62,730 nt of DNA, from positions 1 to 62,730 of the forward strand of contig NZ_JAAIWM010000012.1 of NCBI RefSeq assembly GCF_011008845.1, written 5' to 3'. Numbering within the stretch: the first letter of the stretch is position 1; every line of letters begins with the position of its first letter. The notes under the pieces are model-generated. The model was not told the origin of the DNA and ran no database searches. It was given only the letters and a program-made list of their open reading frames with translations. The DNA comes from Bacillus mesophilus (GTDB taxonomy: Bacteria; Bacillota; Bacilli; Bacillales; SA4). The position numbers were made by a program, and so were the translations under genes. Shown here in pieces: positions 35,901 to 45,752 of this stretch.

Positions 35901-36573
35901 AAGAAGGCTCATTACCTGAGTTTCTGAATGCTTCTAGTACCTCTAAACGCTTAATTGCCCTTGTACGACGTTGTCCTTGAGCTGTCTTTAGTTCTTCTTT
36001 AAGTCCAGTTACTTCCTTTTGAAGCTCAATGTCAGATAAAAGCTTTTTAATCGCTTCTGCTCCCATTGCTGCTTGGAAGGACTGTCCATACTTTTCACGA
36101 TACGCACGGTATTCCTTTTCAGAAAGAAGTTGCTTCCTTTCTAACGGTGTATCACCTGTCTCTGTTACAACATATGAAGCAAAGTAAATTACTTCTTCAA
36201 GTGCACGAGGAGACATATCTAAAACAAGACCCATACGACTTGGAATACCCTTAAAGTACCAAATATGAGAAACTGGTGCAGCTAGTTCAATGTGACCCAT
36301 TCTTTCACGACGGACCTTTGCACGAGTTACCTCAACACCACAGCGGTCACATACAACACCCTTGTAACGAACGCGCTTATATTTACCACAATGACATTCC
36401 CAGTCTTTTGTAGGTCCAAAAATTCTTTCACAGAACAAGCCGTCTTTTTCTGGCTTTAACGTACGATAGTTAATAGTTTCAGGCTTCTTAACTTCTCCAA
36501 AAGACCAAGAACGAATCTTGTCAGGTGAAGAAAGTCCAATCTTCATATATTCAAAGTTATTAACATCTATCAA
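32935..36573 (-). CDS. rpoC: RNA polymerase beta' subunit
   Basis: A 1212-aa beta' subunit. N-terminal zinc ribbon C60, C62, C75, C78; catalytic NADFDGD loop near residue 450 holding the Mg2+ aspartates; a second cysteine cluster [11 protein letters not shown]. The start is TTG 36573 behind GGGAGG, as in B. subtilis, where the protein begins almost identically (DVNNFEYM). It lies 183 bases after rpoB, a gap with an unexplained hairpin. Confidence 0.99.
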   Translation of the reverse strand: MIDVNNFEYMKIGLSSPDKIRSWSFGEVKKPETINYRTLKPEKDGLFCERIFGPTKDWECHCGKYKRVRYKGVVCDRCGVEVTRAKVRRERMGHIELAAPVSHIWYFKGIPSRMGLVLDMSPRALEEVIYFASYVVTETGDTPLERKQLLSEKEYRAYREKYGQSFQAAMGAEAIKKLLSDIELQKEVTGLKEELKTAQGQRRTRAIKRLEVLEAFRNSGNEPSWMILDVLPVIPPELRPMVQLDGGRFATSDLNDLYRRVINRNNRLKRLLDLGAPSIIVQNEKRMLQEAVDALIDNGRRGRPVTGPGNRPLKSLSHMLKGKQGRFRQNLLGKRVDYSGRSVIVVGPNLKMYQCGLPKEMALELFKPFVMKELVERGLAHNIKSAKRKIERVSPDVWDVLENVIREHPVLLNRAPTLHRLGIQAFEPTLVEGRAIRLHPLVCTAYNADFDGDQMAVHVPLSAEAQAEARLLMLAAQNILNPKDGKPVVTPSQDMVLGNYYLTLERAGAIGEGMVFKDTNEALIAYQNGYVHLHTRVAVHAGSLNNQTFTEDQKNQLLVTTVGKLIFNEILPDSFPYINEPTQYNLEKETPTKYFIDKGADIKKEIASREEIAPFKKKILGNIIAEVFKRFKITDTSKMLDRMKNLGFRYSTKAGITVGVSDIIVLAEKEVIINEAQGKVDNVLKQFRRGLITDEERYDRVISIWSSAKDVIQGKLMESLDHLNPIFMMSDSGARGNASNFTQLAGMRGLMANPAGRIIELPIKSSFREGLTVLEYFISTHGARKGLADTALKTADSGYLTRRLVDVAQDVIVREDDCGTDRGLLVAALKDGTEVIERLDERLIGRYARKPIKHPETNEVIVEENDLITEDIARIITEAGIEQVRIRSAFTCNTRHGVCKKCYGRNLATGSEVEVGEAVGIIAAQSIGEPGTQLTMRTFHTGGVAGDDITQGLPRIQELFEARNPKGQAIISEIDGVVSAISDSRDKQEITIQGEVESKSYTSPYGARVKVTEGQKIERGQELTEGSIDPKELLKVKDITAVQEYLLKEVQKVYRMQGVEIGDKHVEVMVRQMLRKIRVMDAGETDVLPGSLLDVHQFTQANLQVLLEGKQPATGRPVLLGITKASLETDSFLSAASFQETTRVLTDAAIKGKRDELLGLKENVIIGKLVPAGTGMARYRKVIPVTGNNQEFEADGSIAKEVTEPETENALQ

Positions 36574-36683
36574 GGGGCCTACCTCCCTTTATTTTAACGT
36601 CAGACTATTTGTTATCATCCCTCTGACACAACACACGTGAAACTGTTATTACTCACAAAGAAAATCTACTTTTTTTGTTAGAA

Positions 36684-36714
36684 GGGGAAAGAGAAATCTA
36701 CTGATTTCTCCCCC
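36684..36714 (-). promoter_or_regulatory. Hairpin in the rpoB-rpoC gap
   Basis: Minus-strand GGGG-GAGAAATC / GATTTCTC-TTT-CCCC forms a 12-bp stem with a 3-base bulge and 4-base loop. No T run follows directly, so it is more likely an RNA processing or stability element than a terminator. AAATCTACT occurs twice close by (36662, 36694). Confidence 0.5.
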
Positions 36715-36756
36715 ACCCATTTTAAATGTTCTATTAAGTATCGTTTCTTTATAGAA

Positions 36757-39700
36757 TTAAACTTCGTTAGTAGCCTCTACTTCAATATTAAGCTTGTCAG
36801 CTGATTGATCCTCATCATCATCCAGATCTCTCATCTCAATTTCCTTATCGTCACTAGATAGAATTTTTACATCCATACCTAAACTTTGAAGCTCTTTAAT
36901 TAGAACCTTGAATGATTCAGGAACACCTGGTTCTGGGACATTCTCACCTTTAACGATCGCTTCATACGTTTTCACACGACCAACAACGTCATCTGATTTA
37001 ACTGTAAGGATTTCTTGAAGAGTATAAGCAGCACCATATGCTTCAAGTGCCCAAACTTCCATCTCACCAAAACGCTGTCCACCAAATTGTGCTTTACCAC
37101 CAAGCGGTTGTTGCGTAACAAGTGAGTATGGTCCAGTTGAACGAGCATGTAGCTTATCATCAACCATGTGAGCAAGTTTAATCATATACATGACTCCAAC
37201 AGATACACGGTTATCAAACGGCTCTCCTGAACGTCCATCGTAAAGTACAGTTTTAGCATCTCTTGACATTCCAGCTTCAAGAAGTGTATCCCAAACATCT
37301 TCCTCACGAGCTCCGTCAAATACCGGAGAAGCAACATGAATACCTAAATATCTTGCCGCCATCCCTAAGTGCAACTCTAAAACCTGACCGATATTCATAC
37401 GAGATGGTACCCCTAATGGGTTTAACATGATATCTACAGGTGTGCCATCTGGTAAATATGGCATATCTTCTTCTGGTAAGATACGAGAGATAACCCCTTT
37501 GTTACCATGACGTCCCGCCATCTTATCCCCTTCAGAAATTTTACGTTTTTGAACAATATACACACGTACTAATTGGTTCACACCTGGTGGTAATTCATCT
37601 CCGTCTTCACGGTTAAACACCTTAACATCAAGGACAATTCCGCCACCACCATGAGGTACACGTAGTGATGTATCACGAACTTCTCTTGCCTTTTCACCGA
37701 AGATTGCATGTAATAAACGTTCTTCAGCTGTTAATTCTGTTACACCCTTAGGAGTTACCTTACCTACAAGTAAATCTCCATCCTTAACTTCCGCACCAAC
37801 TCGAATGATTCCACGATCATCAAGGTTTTTCAGTGCATCTTCACCGACATTAGGGATATCACGTGTAATCTCTTCTGGTCCAAGCTTAGTATCACGAGCT
37901 TCAGATTCATATTCTTCAATATGTACAGAAGTGTATACATCATCCTTAACTAGGCGTTCACTCATGATAATTGCATCCTCGTAGTTATATCCATCCCAAG
38001 TCATGAAAGCAACTAAAACGTTACGACCTAACGCTAGTTCCCCTTTTTCCATTGATGGACCGTCAGCAAGGATTTCACCTTTTACTACTTCATCCCCAAC
38101 ACTTACGATCGGACGTTGGTTGTAGCATGTACCTTGGTTAGAACGAATGAACTTTTGAAGCTTATATTTATCAAGGTTCCCCTTAACTCTTTCACCATCT
38201 ACTTCAGTGTAGCGTCTTACTAAGATTTCCTTAGCTTGAACTTTCTCAACAACACCCGGGAATTTACAAATAACAGCAGCACCTGAGTCTTTACCCGACA
38301 CATATTCCATACCTGTCCCAACTAATGGAGATTCAGGATTTAATAAAGGTACTGCCTGACGTTGCATGTTCGCTCCCATTAGAGCACGGTTCGAATCATC
38401 GTTCTCTAAGAATGGGATACAAGCAGTCGCAGCAGAAACAACCTGCTTTGGTGATACATCCATATAGTCAACGCGATCTTTGTTAACTACAGTGTTTTCA
38501 CCACGGAAACGAGCAACAATGTCATCTTCAATAAATGAACCATCATCAGCTAACTTCGCGTTCGCCTGCGCAACTACATAGTTATCTTCCTCATCAGCTG
38601 TTAGGTAATCTATTTGACTCGTAACATGACCTGTTTCAGGATCTACCTTACGATAAGGCGTTTCGATAAAACCAAATCGATTTACCTTTGCATAGCTTGA
38701 TAGTGAGTTGATCAACCCAATGTTTGGTCCTTCAGGTGTCTCAATTGGACACATTCTTCCATAGTGAGAGTAGTGTACGTCACGGACTTCAAATCCTGCA
38801 CGTTCACGTGTTAATCCACCTGGCCCTAAAGCAGAGAGTCTTCTCTTATGTGTTAATTCAGCTAGTGGATTGGTTTGATCCATAAACTGAGACAACTGAG
38901 AGCTACCAAAGAACTCTTTAATTGATGCAATAACTGGTCTAATATTGATTAATGCTTGTGGAGTTATAGCATTCGTGTCTTGAATTGACATTCTTTCACG
39001 AACTACACGTTCCATTCTAGATAGTCCAATACGGAATTGGTTTTGTAGTAATTCACCAACAGAACGCAAACGACGGTTACCTAGGTGATCAATATCATCT
39101 GTGTCTCCTACCTTATATAAGAGATTAAAGAAGTAGCTAATAGATGAAATGATATCAGCTGGAGCTATGTTTTTAACACGTTCTTCAATGTTTGAATTAC
39201 CAAGAACATTAATTACGTGATCTGCTTCACCTTCAATAGGTGCATAAATTTTAATAGATTGAAGAGTAATATCTCCATCTAACACTCCGCCTGATGGACG
39301 AATAGTCTTGTAGCCGATATTTTTTTCTAAAGCAGGTAACACTCTATCTAGAGTACGGCGATCTAGAACTGTACCCTTTTCAACTAGTATTTCACCTGTT
39401 TCAGGATCTACTAGAGAATCTGCTAAACGTTGATTAAATAGTCTGTTTTTGATATGTAACTTCTTATTAATCTTGTAACGTCCAACATTTGCCAAATCAT
39501 AGCGTTTTGGATCAAAGAATCTTGATTCTAATAGACTCTTTGCATTTTCTACCGTAGGAGGCTCTCCTGGGCGTAAACGCTCATAAATTTCAAGCAATGC
39601 CTTCTCTGTGGTCTCAGTATTATCCTTATCTAGGGTATTCCTTAAATATTCATTATCCCCTAGTAAATCTATGATTTCTTGATCAGAGCCAAACCCAAGC

Positions 39701-40293
39701 GCACGCAAAAGAACCGTAACCGGTAGCTTCCGAGTACGATCAATACGAACATACACCACATCTTTGGCGTCTGTTTCATATTCAAGCCAAGCACCACGGT
39801 TTGGAATGACGGTAGCCGTGAATCCACGTTTACCGTTTTTATCAATTTTCCCATTGTAATATACACTAGGAGATCGAACAAGCTGAGACACAATTACACG
39901 TTCTGCACCGTTTATTACAAATGTCCCAGTTTCAGTCATTAATGGGAAATCTCCCATAAATACATCTTGCTCTTTCACTTCGCCTGTTTCTTTGTTGATC
40001 AGACGAACCTTCACCCGTAAAGGCGCGGAATATGTAACGTCTCTTTCTTTTGATTCATCCACAGAGTATTTTGGTTCACCTAAGCTATAATCTATAAACT
40101 CAAGTGATAAATTACCTGTAAAATCTTCAATTGGAGAAATGTCTTGGAACATCTCACGCAATCCCTCATCAAGAAACCATTGATACGAAGAGGATTGGAT
40201 TTCAATTAAATTTGGTAATTCTAGAACTTCACTTATACGAGCATAGCTTCTACGTTGGCGGTGGCGTCCATACTGAACTAGTTGACCTGTCAA
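36757..40293 (-). CDS. rpoB: RNA polymerase beta subunit
   Basis: A 1178-aa beta subunit. The rifampicin pocket reads [20 protein letters not shown], matching the sensitive B. subtilis type. GRHGNKGV and other active-site segments are intact. The start is TTG 40293 ([15 protein letters not shown]), eight bases after GAGGGG, as in B. subtilis; GTG 40302 overlaps the ribosome site. The acidic C-terminal tail is shorter than in B. subtilis. Promoter at 40492-40520; about 200 bases of leader. Confidence 0.98.
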   Translation of the reverse strand: MTGQLVQYGRHRQRRSYARISEVLELPNLIEIQSSSYQWFLDEGLREMFQDISPIEDFTGNLSLEFIDYSLGEPKYSVDESKERDVTYSAPLRVKVRLINKETGEVKEQDVFMGDFPLMTETGTFVINGAERVIVSQLVRSPSVYYNGKIDKNGKRGFTATVIPNRGAWLEYETDAKDVVYVRIDRTRKLPVTVLLRALGFGSDQEIIDLLGDNEYLRNTLDKDNTETTEKALLEIYERLRPGEPPTVENAKSLLESRFFDPKRYDLANVGRYKINKKLHIKNRLFNQRLADSLVDPETGEILVEKGTVLDRRTLDRVLPALEKNIGYKTIRPSGGVLDGDITLQSIKIYAPIEGEADHVINVLGNSNIEERVKNIAPADIISSISYFFNLLYKVGDTDDIDHLGNRRLRSVGELLQNQFRIGLSRMERVVRERMSIQDTNAITPQALINIRPVIASIKEFFGSSQLSQFMDQTNPLAELTHKRRLSALGPGGLTRERAGFEVRDVHYSHYGRMCPIETPEGPNIGLINSLSSYAKVNRFGFIETPYRKVDPETGHVTSQIDYLTADEEDNYVVAQANAKLADDGSFIEDDIVARFRGENTVVNKDRVDYMDVSPKQVVSAATACIPFLENDDSNRALMGANMQRQAVPLLNPESPLVGTGMEYVSGKDSGAAVICKFPGVVEKVQAKEILVRRYTEVDGERVKGNLDKYKLQKFIRSNQGTCYNQRPIVSVGDEVVKGEILADGPSMEKGELALGRNVLVAFMTWDGYNYEDAIIMSERLVKDDVYTSVHIEEYESEARDTKLGPEEITRDIPNVGEDALKNLDDRGIIRVGAEVKDGDLLVGKVTPKGVTELTAEERLLHAIFGEKAREVRDTSLRVPHGGGGIVLDVKVFNREDGDELPPGVNQLVRVYIVQKRKISEGDKMAGRHGNKGVISRILPEEDMPYLPDGTPVDIMLNPLGVPSRMNIGQVLELHLGMAARYLGIHVASPVFDGAREEDVWDTLLEAGMSRDAKTVLYDGRSGEPFDNRVSVGVMYMIKLAHMVDDKLHARSTGPYSLVTQQPLGGKAQFGGQRFGEMEVWALEAYGAAYTLQEILTVKSDDVVGRVKTYEAIVKGENVPEPGVPESFKVLIKELQSLGMDVKILSSDDKEIEMRDLDDDEDQSADKLNIEVEATNEV

Positions 40294-40491
40294 CTGATTC
40301 ACCCCTCAAATCAAGCAATTTTATTTCACATCAGAAACGAATACACGCTTCTGAGATGATGTCTAAAGAAAATACTACTAACAAATCTTAAAACTAGTTA
40401 ATTCGTAAGACAAAAAGAAAAAGGGTTCTACTTAGAAAACCACATTTATACATAATGTCCTATTGAATTAGTTTTCCCTTGTACGCCCATT

Positions 40492-40520
40492 AATATACAC
40501 ATAATGTTTAAAAAATCCAA
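40492..40520 (-). promoter_or_regulatory. Candidate promoter of rpoB-rpoC
   Basis: Minus-strand TTGGAT (40515-40520), 17-base spacer, TATATT (40492-40497), in the 279-base gap between rsmC and rpoB. The rest of the gap is AT-rich with no gene visible. Confidence 0.55.
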
Positions 40521-40581
40521 GGAAAAATAATATATTGGCATTATATAATGCTAACACAGGAAAAATTATCCGTCAACCATT

Positions 40582-41181
40582 TTATCTTCTAGCTTTTATT
40601 ATGAAATACCCTTTGCTTTTCATAACAATTTCTACATCTTCTGTTAAGGTTTTTAACTTTTCAATAGCTGATGGAGCACCTTGCTTTTTCTGAATCACAA
40701 TCCAAAGCTCTCCTCCCTTAACCAAACGACTAAAGCCCTCTTCAAAAATTTCATGAACTACCTTCTTGCCGGCACGAATAGGTGGGTTTGTGATAATCAT
40801 TGCATAACTAGATTGTTCTACATTTTGAAGGGCATTACTATAATAAATTTCTACATTAGTTATATCATTACTCTGAGCATTCTTTTCAGCTAGAGAAAGT
40901 GCTCTCTCATTTACATCAACCATATCAACGATACGATCTGGATATTCCTTTGCCATCGTAAGTCCGATTGGGCCATATCCACAGCCAACATCTAGGATTC
41001 TTCCCTCTACATCAGCTAGATGTATAGAATCTATTAATAACCTCGAACCAAAATCTATATCACCCTTTGAAAAAACACCTTGATCTGTAGTAAATCTTAA
41101 AGAATGTCCACGAAGTGTATAGTTAAAGTTTTGCTGGTTACTTTCAACAGATGGGTTCCGAGAATAATAATGTTCACTCAT
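40582..41181 (-). CDS. rsmC: Class I methyltransferase, RsmC/YbxB family
   Basis: A 199-aa SAM-dependent methyltransferase: SAM motif DVGCGYGPIG and catalytic NPP in ITNPPIRAGK, typical of enzymes methylating exocyclic N2 of guanine in rRNA. It resembles B. subtilis YbxB, related to the 16S m2G1207 enzyme RsmC; the exact target is inferred. ATG 41181 follows AAAAGGAGG. It lies between rplL and rpoB, as in B. subtilis, beyond the rplL terminator. Confidence 0.88.
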   Translation of the reverse strand: MSEHYYSRNPSVESNQQNFNYTLRGHSLRFTTDQGVFSKGDIDFGSRLLIDSIHLADVEGRILDVGCGYGPIGLTMAKEYPDRIVDMVDVNERALSLAEKNAQSNDITNVEIYYSNALQNVEQSSYAMIITNPPIRAGKKVVHEIFEEGFSRLVKGGELWIVIQKKQGAPSAIEKLKTLTEDVEIVMKSKGYFIIKARR

Positions 41182-41240
41182 GGAAAACACCTCCTTTTAC
41201 ATCTAGTATCCACAGCAATCTATACAATTAACCCTATAAA

Positions 41241-41268
41241 AATAAGCCCGCTATGTTAGCGAGCTTAC
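41241..41268 (-). terminator. Terminator after rplL
   Basis: Minus-strand stem AAGCTCGCTA / TAGCGGGCTT with a 3-base loop, one G-U pair, followed by ATTTTT. It lies about ten bases after the rplL stop, so rsmC and rpoBC expression depends on readthrough or own promoters. Confidence 0.88.
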
Positions 41269-41276
41269 TTTTTTTA

Positions 41277-41636
41277 TTACTTAACTTCTACGTTTGCGCC
41301 AACTTCTTCAAGCTTAGCTTTGATTTCTTCTGCTTCTTCTTTAGCAACGCCTTCTTTTAATGCCTTTGGAGCGTTGTCAACTAAGTCTTTAGCTTCTTTT
41401 AATCCTAAACCAGTGATTTCACGAACAACTTTGATAACCTTAATCTTTTGGTCACCAGCGCTTGCAAGGATTACATCAAATTCAGTCTGTTCTTCAACAG
41501 CAGCTGCACCAGCACCAGCTACAGCTACAGGAGCAGCAGCAGTTACTCCGAATTCTTCTTCAATTGCTTTTACTAAGTCGTTAAGTTCTAAAACAGTCAT
41601 ACCTTTAACTACTTCAATGATTTGTTCTTTAGTCAT
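41277..41636 (-). CDS. rplL: Ribosomal protein L7/L12
   Basis: A 119-aa L12: N-terminal dimerisation helix, an Ala-rich hinge ([14 protein letters not shown]), and the acidic C-terminal domain that recruits GTPase factors. It is 55 bases after rplJ, with AAGGAGG before the ATG. Confidence 0.98.
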   Translation of the reverse strand: MTKEQIIEVVKGMTVLELNDLVKAIEEEFGVTAAAPVAVAGAGAAAVEEQTEFDVILASAGDQKIKVIKVVREITGLGLKEAKDLVDNAPKALKEGVAKEEAEEIKAKLEEVGANVEVK

Positions 41637-41691
41637 GAGAGATATCCTCCTTTTAATTTTTAAAAATTTTATTGGTTGTTAGGCTACTAAA

Positions 41692-42192
41692 TTAAGCGCC
41701 TTGTTCTTCTTTTTGATCTGCAACTGCTTTTGTAACAAGAGCAAGGTTGCGGATTGGAGCTTGTAGTACGCTAAGTAACATAGAAAGTAATCCTTCACGA
41801 GATGGAAGTTCAGCAAGAGCTTTAACATCCTCAAGTGATGCGATGTTTCCTTCGATTACACCAGCTTTAATTTCAAGCTTATCGTTCTTCTTTGCAAACT
41901 CGTTAATGATCTTTGCAGGAGCAACAACATCATCAGATCCGAATGCAATAGCATTAGGGCCTGTTAAATATTCGTTAAGTCCTCCAAGACCAACCTCTTC
42001 AGTAGCACGGCGAGTTAAAGTATTCTTATATACCTTAAAATCGATACCAGCTTCACGAAGTTGCTTACGTAATTCTGTTACCTGTGCAACCGTTAATCCA
42101 CGGTAGTCTACAACGATTGTTGATTTGCTTTCACGAAGCTTATCAGCAATTTCTGTTACAGTTTGTTTTTTGAGTTCAACTACACTGCTCAT
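41692..42192 (-). CDS. rplJ: Ribosomal protein L10
   Basis: A 166-aa L10, the base of the L12 stalk and the autoregulator of rplJL in bacilli. ATG 42192 ([10 protein letters not shown]) follows AGGAGG and gives the family length; an in-frame extension to 42291 would enter the leader terminator. Own promoter and L10 leader lie upstream. Confidence 0.98.
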   Translation of the reverse strand: MSSVVELKKQTVTEIADKLRESKSTIVVDYRGLTVAQVTELRKQLREAGIDFKVYKNTLTRRATEEVGLGGLNEYLTGPNAIAFGSDDVVAPAKIINEFAKKNDKLEIKAGVIEGNIASLEDVKALAELPSREGLLSMLLSVLQAPIRNLALVTKAVADQKEEQGA

Positions 42193-42244
42193 TTCTACAC
42201 CTCCTGTAAAATTACTACATATATACCGATCATAAGGGTGTATT

Positions 42245-42380
42245 AAAAAACCTCCACGCCTTTGTAGACGTGAAGGTAGGTTAGACAGCAATGAATATTG
42301 CTACTGTATCTAATCACCTCGGTAGGAAATTAAGCTTGTCAGCACCTACTGTCTACGGTATAAATGTTTTTTGAACAACA
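42245..42380 (-). ncRNA. L10 leader RNA with terminator
   Basis: The transcript between the rplJ promoter and gene is GC-rich and structured. It ends in a terminator stem CCTTCACGTC / GGCGTGGAGG (42267-42276 and 42251-42260) with six T (42245-42250). Position and design match the Firmicutes L10 leader, where L10(L12)4 binding favours termination. Exact 5' boundary inferred. Confidence 0.85.
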
Positions 42381-42386
42381 TTTAAT

Positions 42387-42415
42387 ATATTACAGCCATT
42401 ATGGCTGGATGTCAA
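42387..42415 (-). promoter_or_regulatory. Promoter of rplJ-rplL
   Basis: Minus-strand TTGACA (42410-42415), 17-base spacer, TAATAT (42387-42392). The -35 abuts the rplA stop codon. The spacer holds a short palindrome AGCCAT-A-ATGGCT. Confidence 0.85.
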
Positions 42416-43117
42416 CTATTTAATTGCTACGAAAGTTGAAGCATCTACCTTTACTCCAGGACCCATTGTAGAACTTAATGCTACGTTCTTCATGTAAGTA
42501 CCTTTTGCTGCAGCAGGCTTAACCTTTAATAGTGTATCGTAGATTGTTGTAAAGTTTTCAACTAATTTTTGATCATCAAATGAAACTTTTCCAACTGGTA
42601 CATGGATGATACCAGCTTTATCAACGCGGTATTCTACTTTACCAGCTTTGATTTCGTTAACTGCTTTCGTTACATCAAATGTAACTGTCCCAGTCTTAGG
42701 GTTTGGCATTAAGCCTTTTGGTCCTAACACACGACCAAGTTTACCTACTTCACCCATCATGTCAGGTGTTGCAACGATTACATCAAATTCGAACCAACCT
42801 TGGTTGATCTTGTTGATATAGTCTGCATCTCCAACATAATCAGCTCCAGCAGCTTCAGCTTCCTTCGCCTTTTCACCTTTAGCAAATACTAATACACGTT
42901 GAGTTTTACCAGTACCATTTGGTAGTACTACAGCTCCACGGATTTGTTGGTCTGCCTTCTTAGGGTCAACCCCTAAACGGAATGCAGCTTCAACAGTTGC
43001 ATCGAATTTAGCAACACTTGTCTTTTTAACAAGATCAACTGCTTCTGCAACAGCATATGCTTTAGAGCGATCAACAAGCTTTGCAGCTTCTAAATACTTC
43101 TTACCTCTTTTAGCCAT
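42416..43117 (-). CDS. rplA: Ribosomal protein L1
   Basis: A 233-aa L1 ([20 protein letters not shown]), the mobile stalk protein that moves with E-site tRNA. ATG 43117 follows GAGGAAA and gives the family length; an extension to 43213 crosses the rplK-rplA gap and is not supported. Co-transcribed with rplK. Confidence 0.98.
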   Translation of the reverse strand: MAKRGKKYLEAAKLVDRSKAYAVAEAVDLVKKTSVAKFDATVEAAFRLGVDPKKADQQIRGAVVLPNGTGKTQRVLVFAKGEKAKEAEAAGADYVGDADYINKINQGWFEFDVIVATPDMMGEVGKLGRVLGPKGLMPNPKTGTVTFDVTKAVNEIKAGKVEYRVDKAGIIHVPVGKVSFDDQKLVENFTTIYDTLLKVKPAAAKGTYMKNVALSSTMGPGVKVDASTFVAIK

Positions 43118-43232
43118 TTTACATTTCCTCCTCGATTGTGGTTTTAACGGATATTCCTCCCACGAATAAAGGTTGCGAAATGGTACTTGTCCATGTTCCG
43201 CAACCTTAACCATCCATTAGAGAATCATAGGA

Positions 43233-43658
43233 TTAGTCTTCGATAACAATTCCCATGCTGCGCGCTGTACCTTCTACCATTTTCATAGCAGCTTCTACGC
43301 TTGCTGCGTTTAAGTCAGGCATTTTTTGTTCTGCGATTTCGCGAACCTTATCACGCTTAACTGTTGCAACTTTCTTCTTGTTAGGCTCACCAGAACCTGA
43401 CTGAATACCAGCTACTACTTTCAATAGAACAGCAGCAGGTGGAGTTTTTGTAATGAATGTAAATGAACGGTCTTCAAATACCGTAATTTCAACAGGAATA
43501 ATTAGACCAGCTTGATCAGCAGTACGAGCATTGAATTCTTTACAGAATCCCATGATATTAACACCTGCTTGACCTAATGCAGGACCTACTGGTGGCGCAG
43601 GATTAGCTTTACCTGCAGGGATTTGAAGCTTAACAATCTTTATAACTTTTTTAGCCAC
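43233..43658 (-). CDS. rplK: Ribosomal protein L11
   Basis: A 141-aa L11, proline-rich N-terminal domain ([20 protein letters not shown]) and C-terminal rRNA-binding domain; needed for RelA activation and a thiostrepton target. Start is GTG 43658, eight bases after AAGGAGG; an earlier in-frame GTG lies inside the ribosome site. Own promoter about 125 bases upstream. Confidence 0.97.
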   Translation of the reverse strand: MAKKVIKIVKLQIPAGKANPAPPVGPALGQAGVNIMGFCKEFNARTADQAGLIIPVEITVFEDRSFTFITKTPPAAVLLKVVAGIQSGSGEPNKKKVATVKRDKVREIAEQKMPDLNAASVEAAMKMVEGTARSMGIVIED

Positions 43659-43783
43659 GAGACACACCTCCTTAAAGTCCGTGATGTGGTAATAGGGTAT
43701 TTACCCTCCCACTCATCTTTCTTTTTATAGAAAAAGAATTTGACTAATACCATCTTCTTTTTGAAGACATATCGACCTATGCA

Positions 43784-43812
43784 ATATTACCACTTTTAAT
43801 AAATGAATTCAA
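43784..43812 (-). promoter_or_regulatory. Promoter of rplK-rplA
   Basis: Minus-strand TTGAAT (43807-43812), 17-base spacer, TAATAT (43784-43789), just after the nusG stop. The leader that follows contains AGGGTAAATACCCT, a small hairpin. Confidence 0.65.
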
Positions 43813-43821
43813 GTTATTCTT

Positions 43822-44355
43822 TTAGATTTTTTCAATTTGAGAGAAGTCTAGCTCTACTGGCGTTTCTCTTCCAAACATATTTACATGAACTTTAGCCTTT
43901 TGCTTAACTTTATCAATCTCTTCTATTGTTCCTGTAAAGTTAGTAAATGGACCCTCAGAAACTTTAACACTTTCTTTTAACTCGAATTTAACATCAATTC
44001 TCGTTTGCTCCATACCCATGCGTTTTAGGATAAATGCAATTTCTTCAGGTTGAAGTGGGGTTGGTTTAGAACCTGATCCTGCAGAACCAACGAAGCCTGT
44101 AACTCCAGGTGTGTTTCTTACTACATACCAAGAATCATCAGTCATGATAATTTCAGCAAGCACATAACCAGGAAATACTTTTTTCTTTGTTACTTTCTTC
44201 TTGCCATTCTTCATCTCTGTTTCTTCCTCTTCCGGAACAATTACTCGGAAGATTTTATCTTGCATCCCCATTGATTCAACACGTTTTTCTAAGTTTGCTT
44301 TAACTTTGTTTTCATAACCTGAGTAAGTATGCACAACATACCATTGTTTTTCCAT
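43822..44355 (-). CDS. nusG: Transcription elongation factor NusG
   Basis: A 177-aa NusG: NGN domain (MEKQWYVVHTYSGYENKV) binding RNA polymerase and a C-terminal KOW domain (VKVSEGPFTNFTGTIEEID). In B. subtilis it promotes sequence-specific pausing. A terminator lies between secE and nusG, so it may have its own promoter (candidate TTGATA 44468-44473 and TATTTA 44444-44449). Confidence 0.98.
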   Translation of the reverse strand: MEKQWYVVHTYSGYENKVKANLEKRVESMGMQDKIFRVIVPEEEETEMKNGKKKVTKKKVFPGYVLAEIIMTDDSWYVVRNTPGVTGFVGSAGSGSKPTPLQPEEIAFILKRMGMEQTRIDVKFELKESVKVSEGPFTNFTGTIEEIDKVKQKAKVHVNMFGRETPVELDFSQIEKI

Positions 44356-44497
44356 GTGTTAGGACGCTTGTCCTTCCCTCCCAAAAATCAAAATAACTTT
44401 CATTATGTAAAAACCGAGTTCGTTTCATTAAAACTCACACCATTAAATAAAAGGCCCTGATAAAGACTATCAAAGCTAATATTAAAAAAGACAAATT

Positions 44498-44520
44498 AAA
44501 AAACCCGTTCAACGGGCTTT
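44498..44520 (-). terminator. Terminator between secE and nusG
   Basis: Minus-strand GCCCGTTGAACGGG followed by six T. It lies about 50 bases after the secE stop. The short tight stem plus T run is a good intrinsic terminator, probably partial, because secE and nusG are usually co-transcribed. Confidence 0.8.
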
Positions 44521-44569
44521 TCACATGTTTCTTAAGGTCTATCCACATTATACCATGAATTTACCATAA

Positions 44570-44752
44570 TTATTCAAGTATTAATCGAATGATTGAAGAA
44601 ATACCTAAATCAATTACTGCGAAAAAGACAGCTACAAATGTTACAGTCGAAACCACTGTAATGGTGTAACGAGTAAGTTCCTTTCGCTTCGGCCAACTTA
44701 CCTTCTTCATTTCACGAACTACATTTCGTAAAAACTTCGTCAAACGTTGCAT
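44570..44752 (-). CDS. secE: Protein translocase subunit SecE
   Basis: A 60-aa single-span SecE of the short Gram-positive type: amphipathic KKVSWPKRKELTRYT, then one membrane helix. It clamps SecY. ATG 44752 follows GGAGG; an extension to 44830 would run into rpmGB and is rejected. Confidence 0.96.
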   Translation of the reverse strand: MQRLTKFLRNVVREMKKVSWPKRKELTRYTITVVSTVTFVAVFFAVIDLGISSIIRLILE

Positions 44753-44798
44753 ATCATTACCTCCAACTATATTACACACCGCTCCGTCAATTAGAGCA

Positions 44799-44945
44799 TC
44801 ATTTCGTTTCCCGATGAACCGTGTGAGCATTGCATGTCTTACAGAATTTATTTACCTCAAGTCTATGAAGCTGATCCGTTTTCTTCATGGTTGAATAGTT
44901 ACGATGGTAGCAAACCTCACAAGCTAGTACTACTTTTTTCCTCAT
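44799..44945 (-). CDS. rpmGB: Ribosomal protein L33
   Basis: A 48-aa L33 ([17 protein letters not shown]) with both CxxC pairs (C9, C12, C35, C38), the zinc-binding form. It lies between sigH and secE, the position of rpmGB in B. subtilis. The ATG follows AGAGGGTGC. A sigma-A promoter lies about 50 bases upstream. Confidence 0.95.
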   Translation of the reverse strand: MRKKVVLACEVCYHRNYSTMKKTDQLHRLEVNKFCKTCNAHTVHRETK

Positions 44946-44991
44946 GATAGCACCCTCTTATAGGTTAAAAAATGTTTTTTTAATCTATAAA

Positions 44992-45020
44992 AATGTATCA
45001 CAGCCTAAAAGTGTAGTCAA
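44992..45020 (-). promoter_or_regulatory. Promoter of rpmGB-secE
   Basis: Minus-strand TTGACT (45015-45020), 17-base spacer, TACATT (44992-44997), directly after the sigH stop. Confidence 0.7.
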
Positions 45021-45030
45021 TAAACCTTTT

Positions 45031-45681
45031 TTACAGAGAAATTTCCCTTAGCTCTAAATATCGTTCAAGTTTACGCTTTACTCTTTGAAGAGCATTATCA
45101 ATAGACTTTACATGCCGATTTAATTCTTCTGAAATTTCCTGATAGGATTGCCCATCTAGATATAAAACAAGTACTTTACGTTCTAGGTCACTAAGCAACT
45201 CAGCCATTTTCAATTCAATATCGCTAAATTCCTCTTGATTAATGATTAATTCCTCTGGGTCAAGAATTTTAGCACCAGAAATTACATCCATAAGCGTACG
45301 ATCTGACTCTTCATCATAAATCGGCTTATCCAGAGACACGTAAGAATTAAGTGGAATATGCTTTTGTCTTGTAGCCGTTTTAATGGCTGTTATGATCTGC
45401 CTCGTAATACACAGCTCTGCAAACGCTTTAAACGAAGAGAGCTTGTCCTCTTTAAAATCACGGATCGCCTTATAGAGACCAATCATGCCTTCTTGAATGA
45501 TATCTTCTCGGTCTGCACCTATTAGAAAATATGAGCGCGCTTTAGCCCGAACAAAATTACGATACTTATTGATTAAATAATCTAAAGCATCGGTATCACC
45601 TTGATGAACTAAATCAACAACGGTCTCATCCTCTAACTCTTCGAACTTCATGTTGTCTCTTTCCTTGAGGTATGAACTCAC
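45031..45681 (-). CDS. sigH: RNA polymerase sigma factor SigH
   Basis: A 216-aa sigma-70-family factor for the transition to stationary phase, competence and sporulation. Region 2 (NKYRNFVRAKARSYFLIGAD ... CITRQIITAIKTATRQ) and region 4 helix-turn-helix (SYQEISEELNRHVKSIDNAL) are very close to B. subtilis SigH. Start is probably GTG 45681 behind GGAGG; ATG 45651 with AAGGAAAGAG is an alternative. Its own promoter overlaps the end of rae1. Confidence 0.96.
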   Translation of the reverse strand: MSSYLKERDNMKFEELEDETVVDLVHQGDTDALDYLINKYRNFVRAKARSYFLIGADREDIIQEGMIGLYKAIRDFKEDKLSSFKAFAELCITRQIITAIKTATRQKHIPLNSYVSLDKPIYDEESDRTLMDVISGAKILDPEELIINQEEFSDIELKMAELLSDLERKVLVLYLDGQSYQEISEELNRHVKSIDNALQRVKRKLERYLELREISL

Positions 45682-45718
45682 TCCTATCCCTCCGGACTCT
45701 CACACAGTAGTTAGAAAT

Positions 45719-45748
45719 ATTATACAGTAGAGTTTTCGATAGCGTCAA
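45719..45748 (-). promoter_or_regulatory. Sigma-A promoter of sigH
   Basis: Minus-strand TTGACG (45743-45748), 18-base spacer, TATAAT (45719-45724). Located at the junction with rae1. In B. subtilis the sigH promoter is sigma-A type and AbrB-repressed; AbrB sites cannot be judged by eye. Confidence 0.75.
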
Positions 45749-45752
45749 CCTA

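Noticed and set aside
38760..38960. Rifampicin-resistance change in rpoB
   Set aside because: The cluster reads as the sensitive wild type at the usual positions (Gln, Asp, His, Arg, Ser).
42193..42291. N-terminal extension of L10
   Set aside because: It lies in the L10 leader and its terminator.
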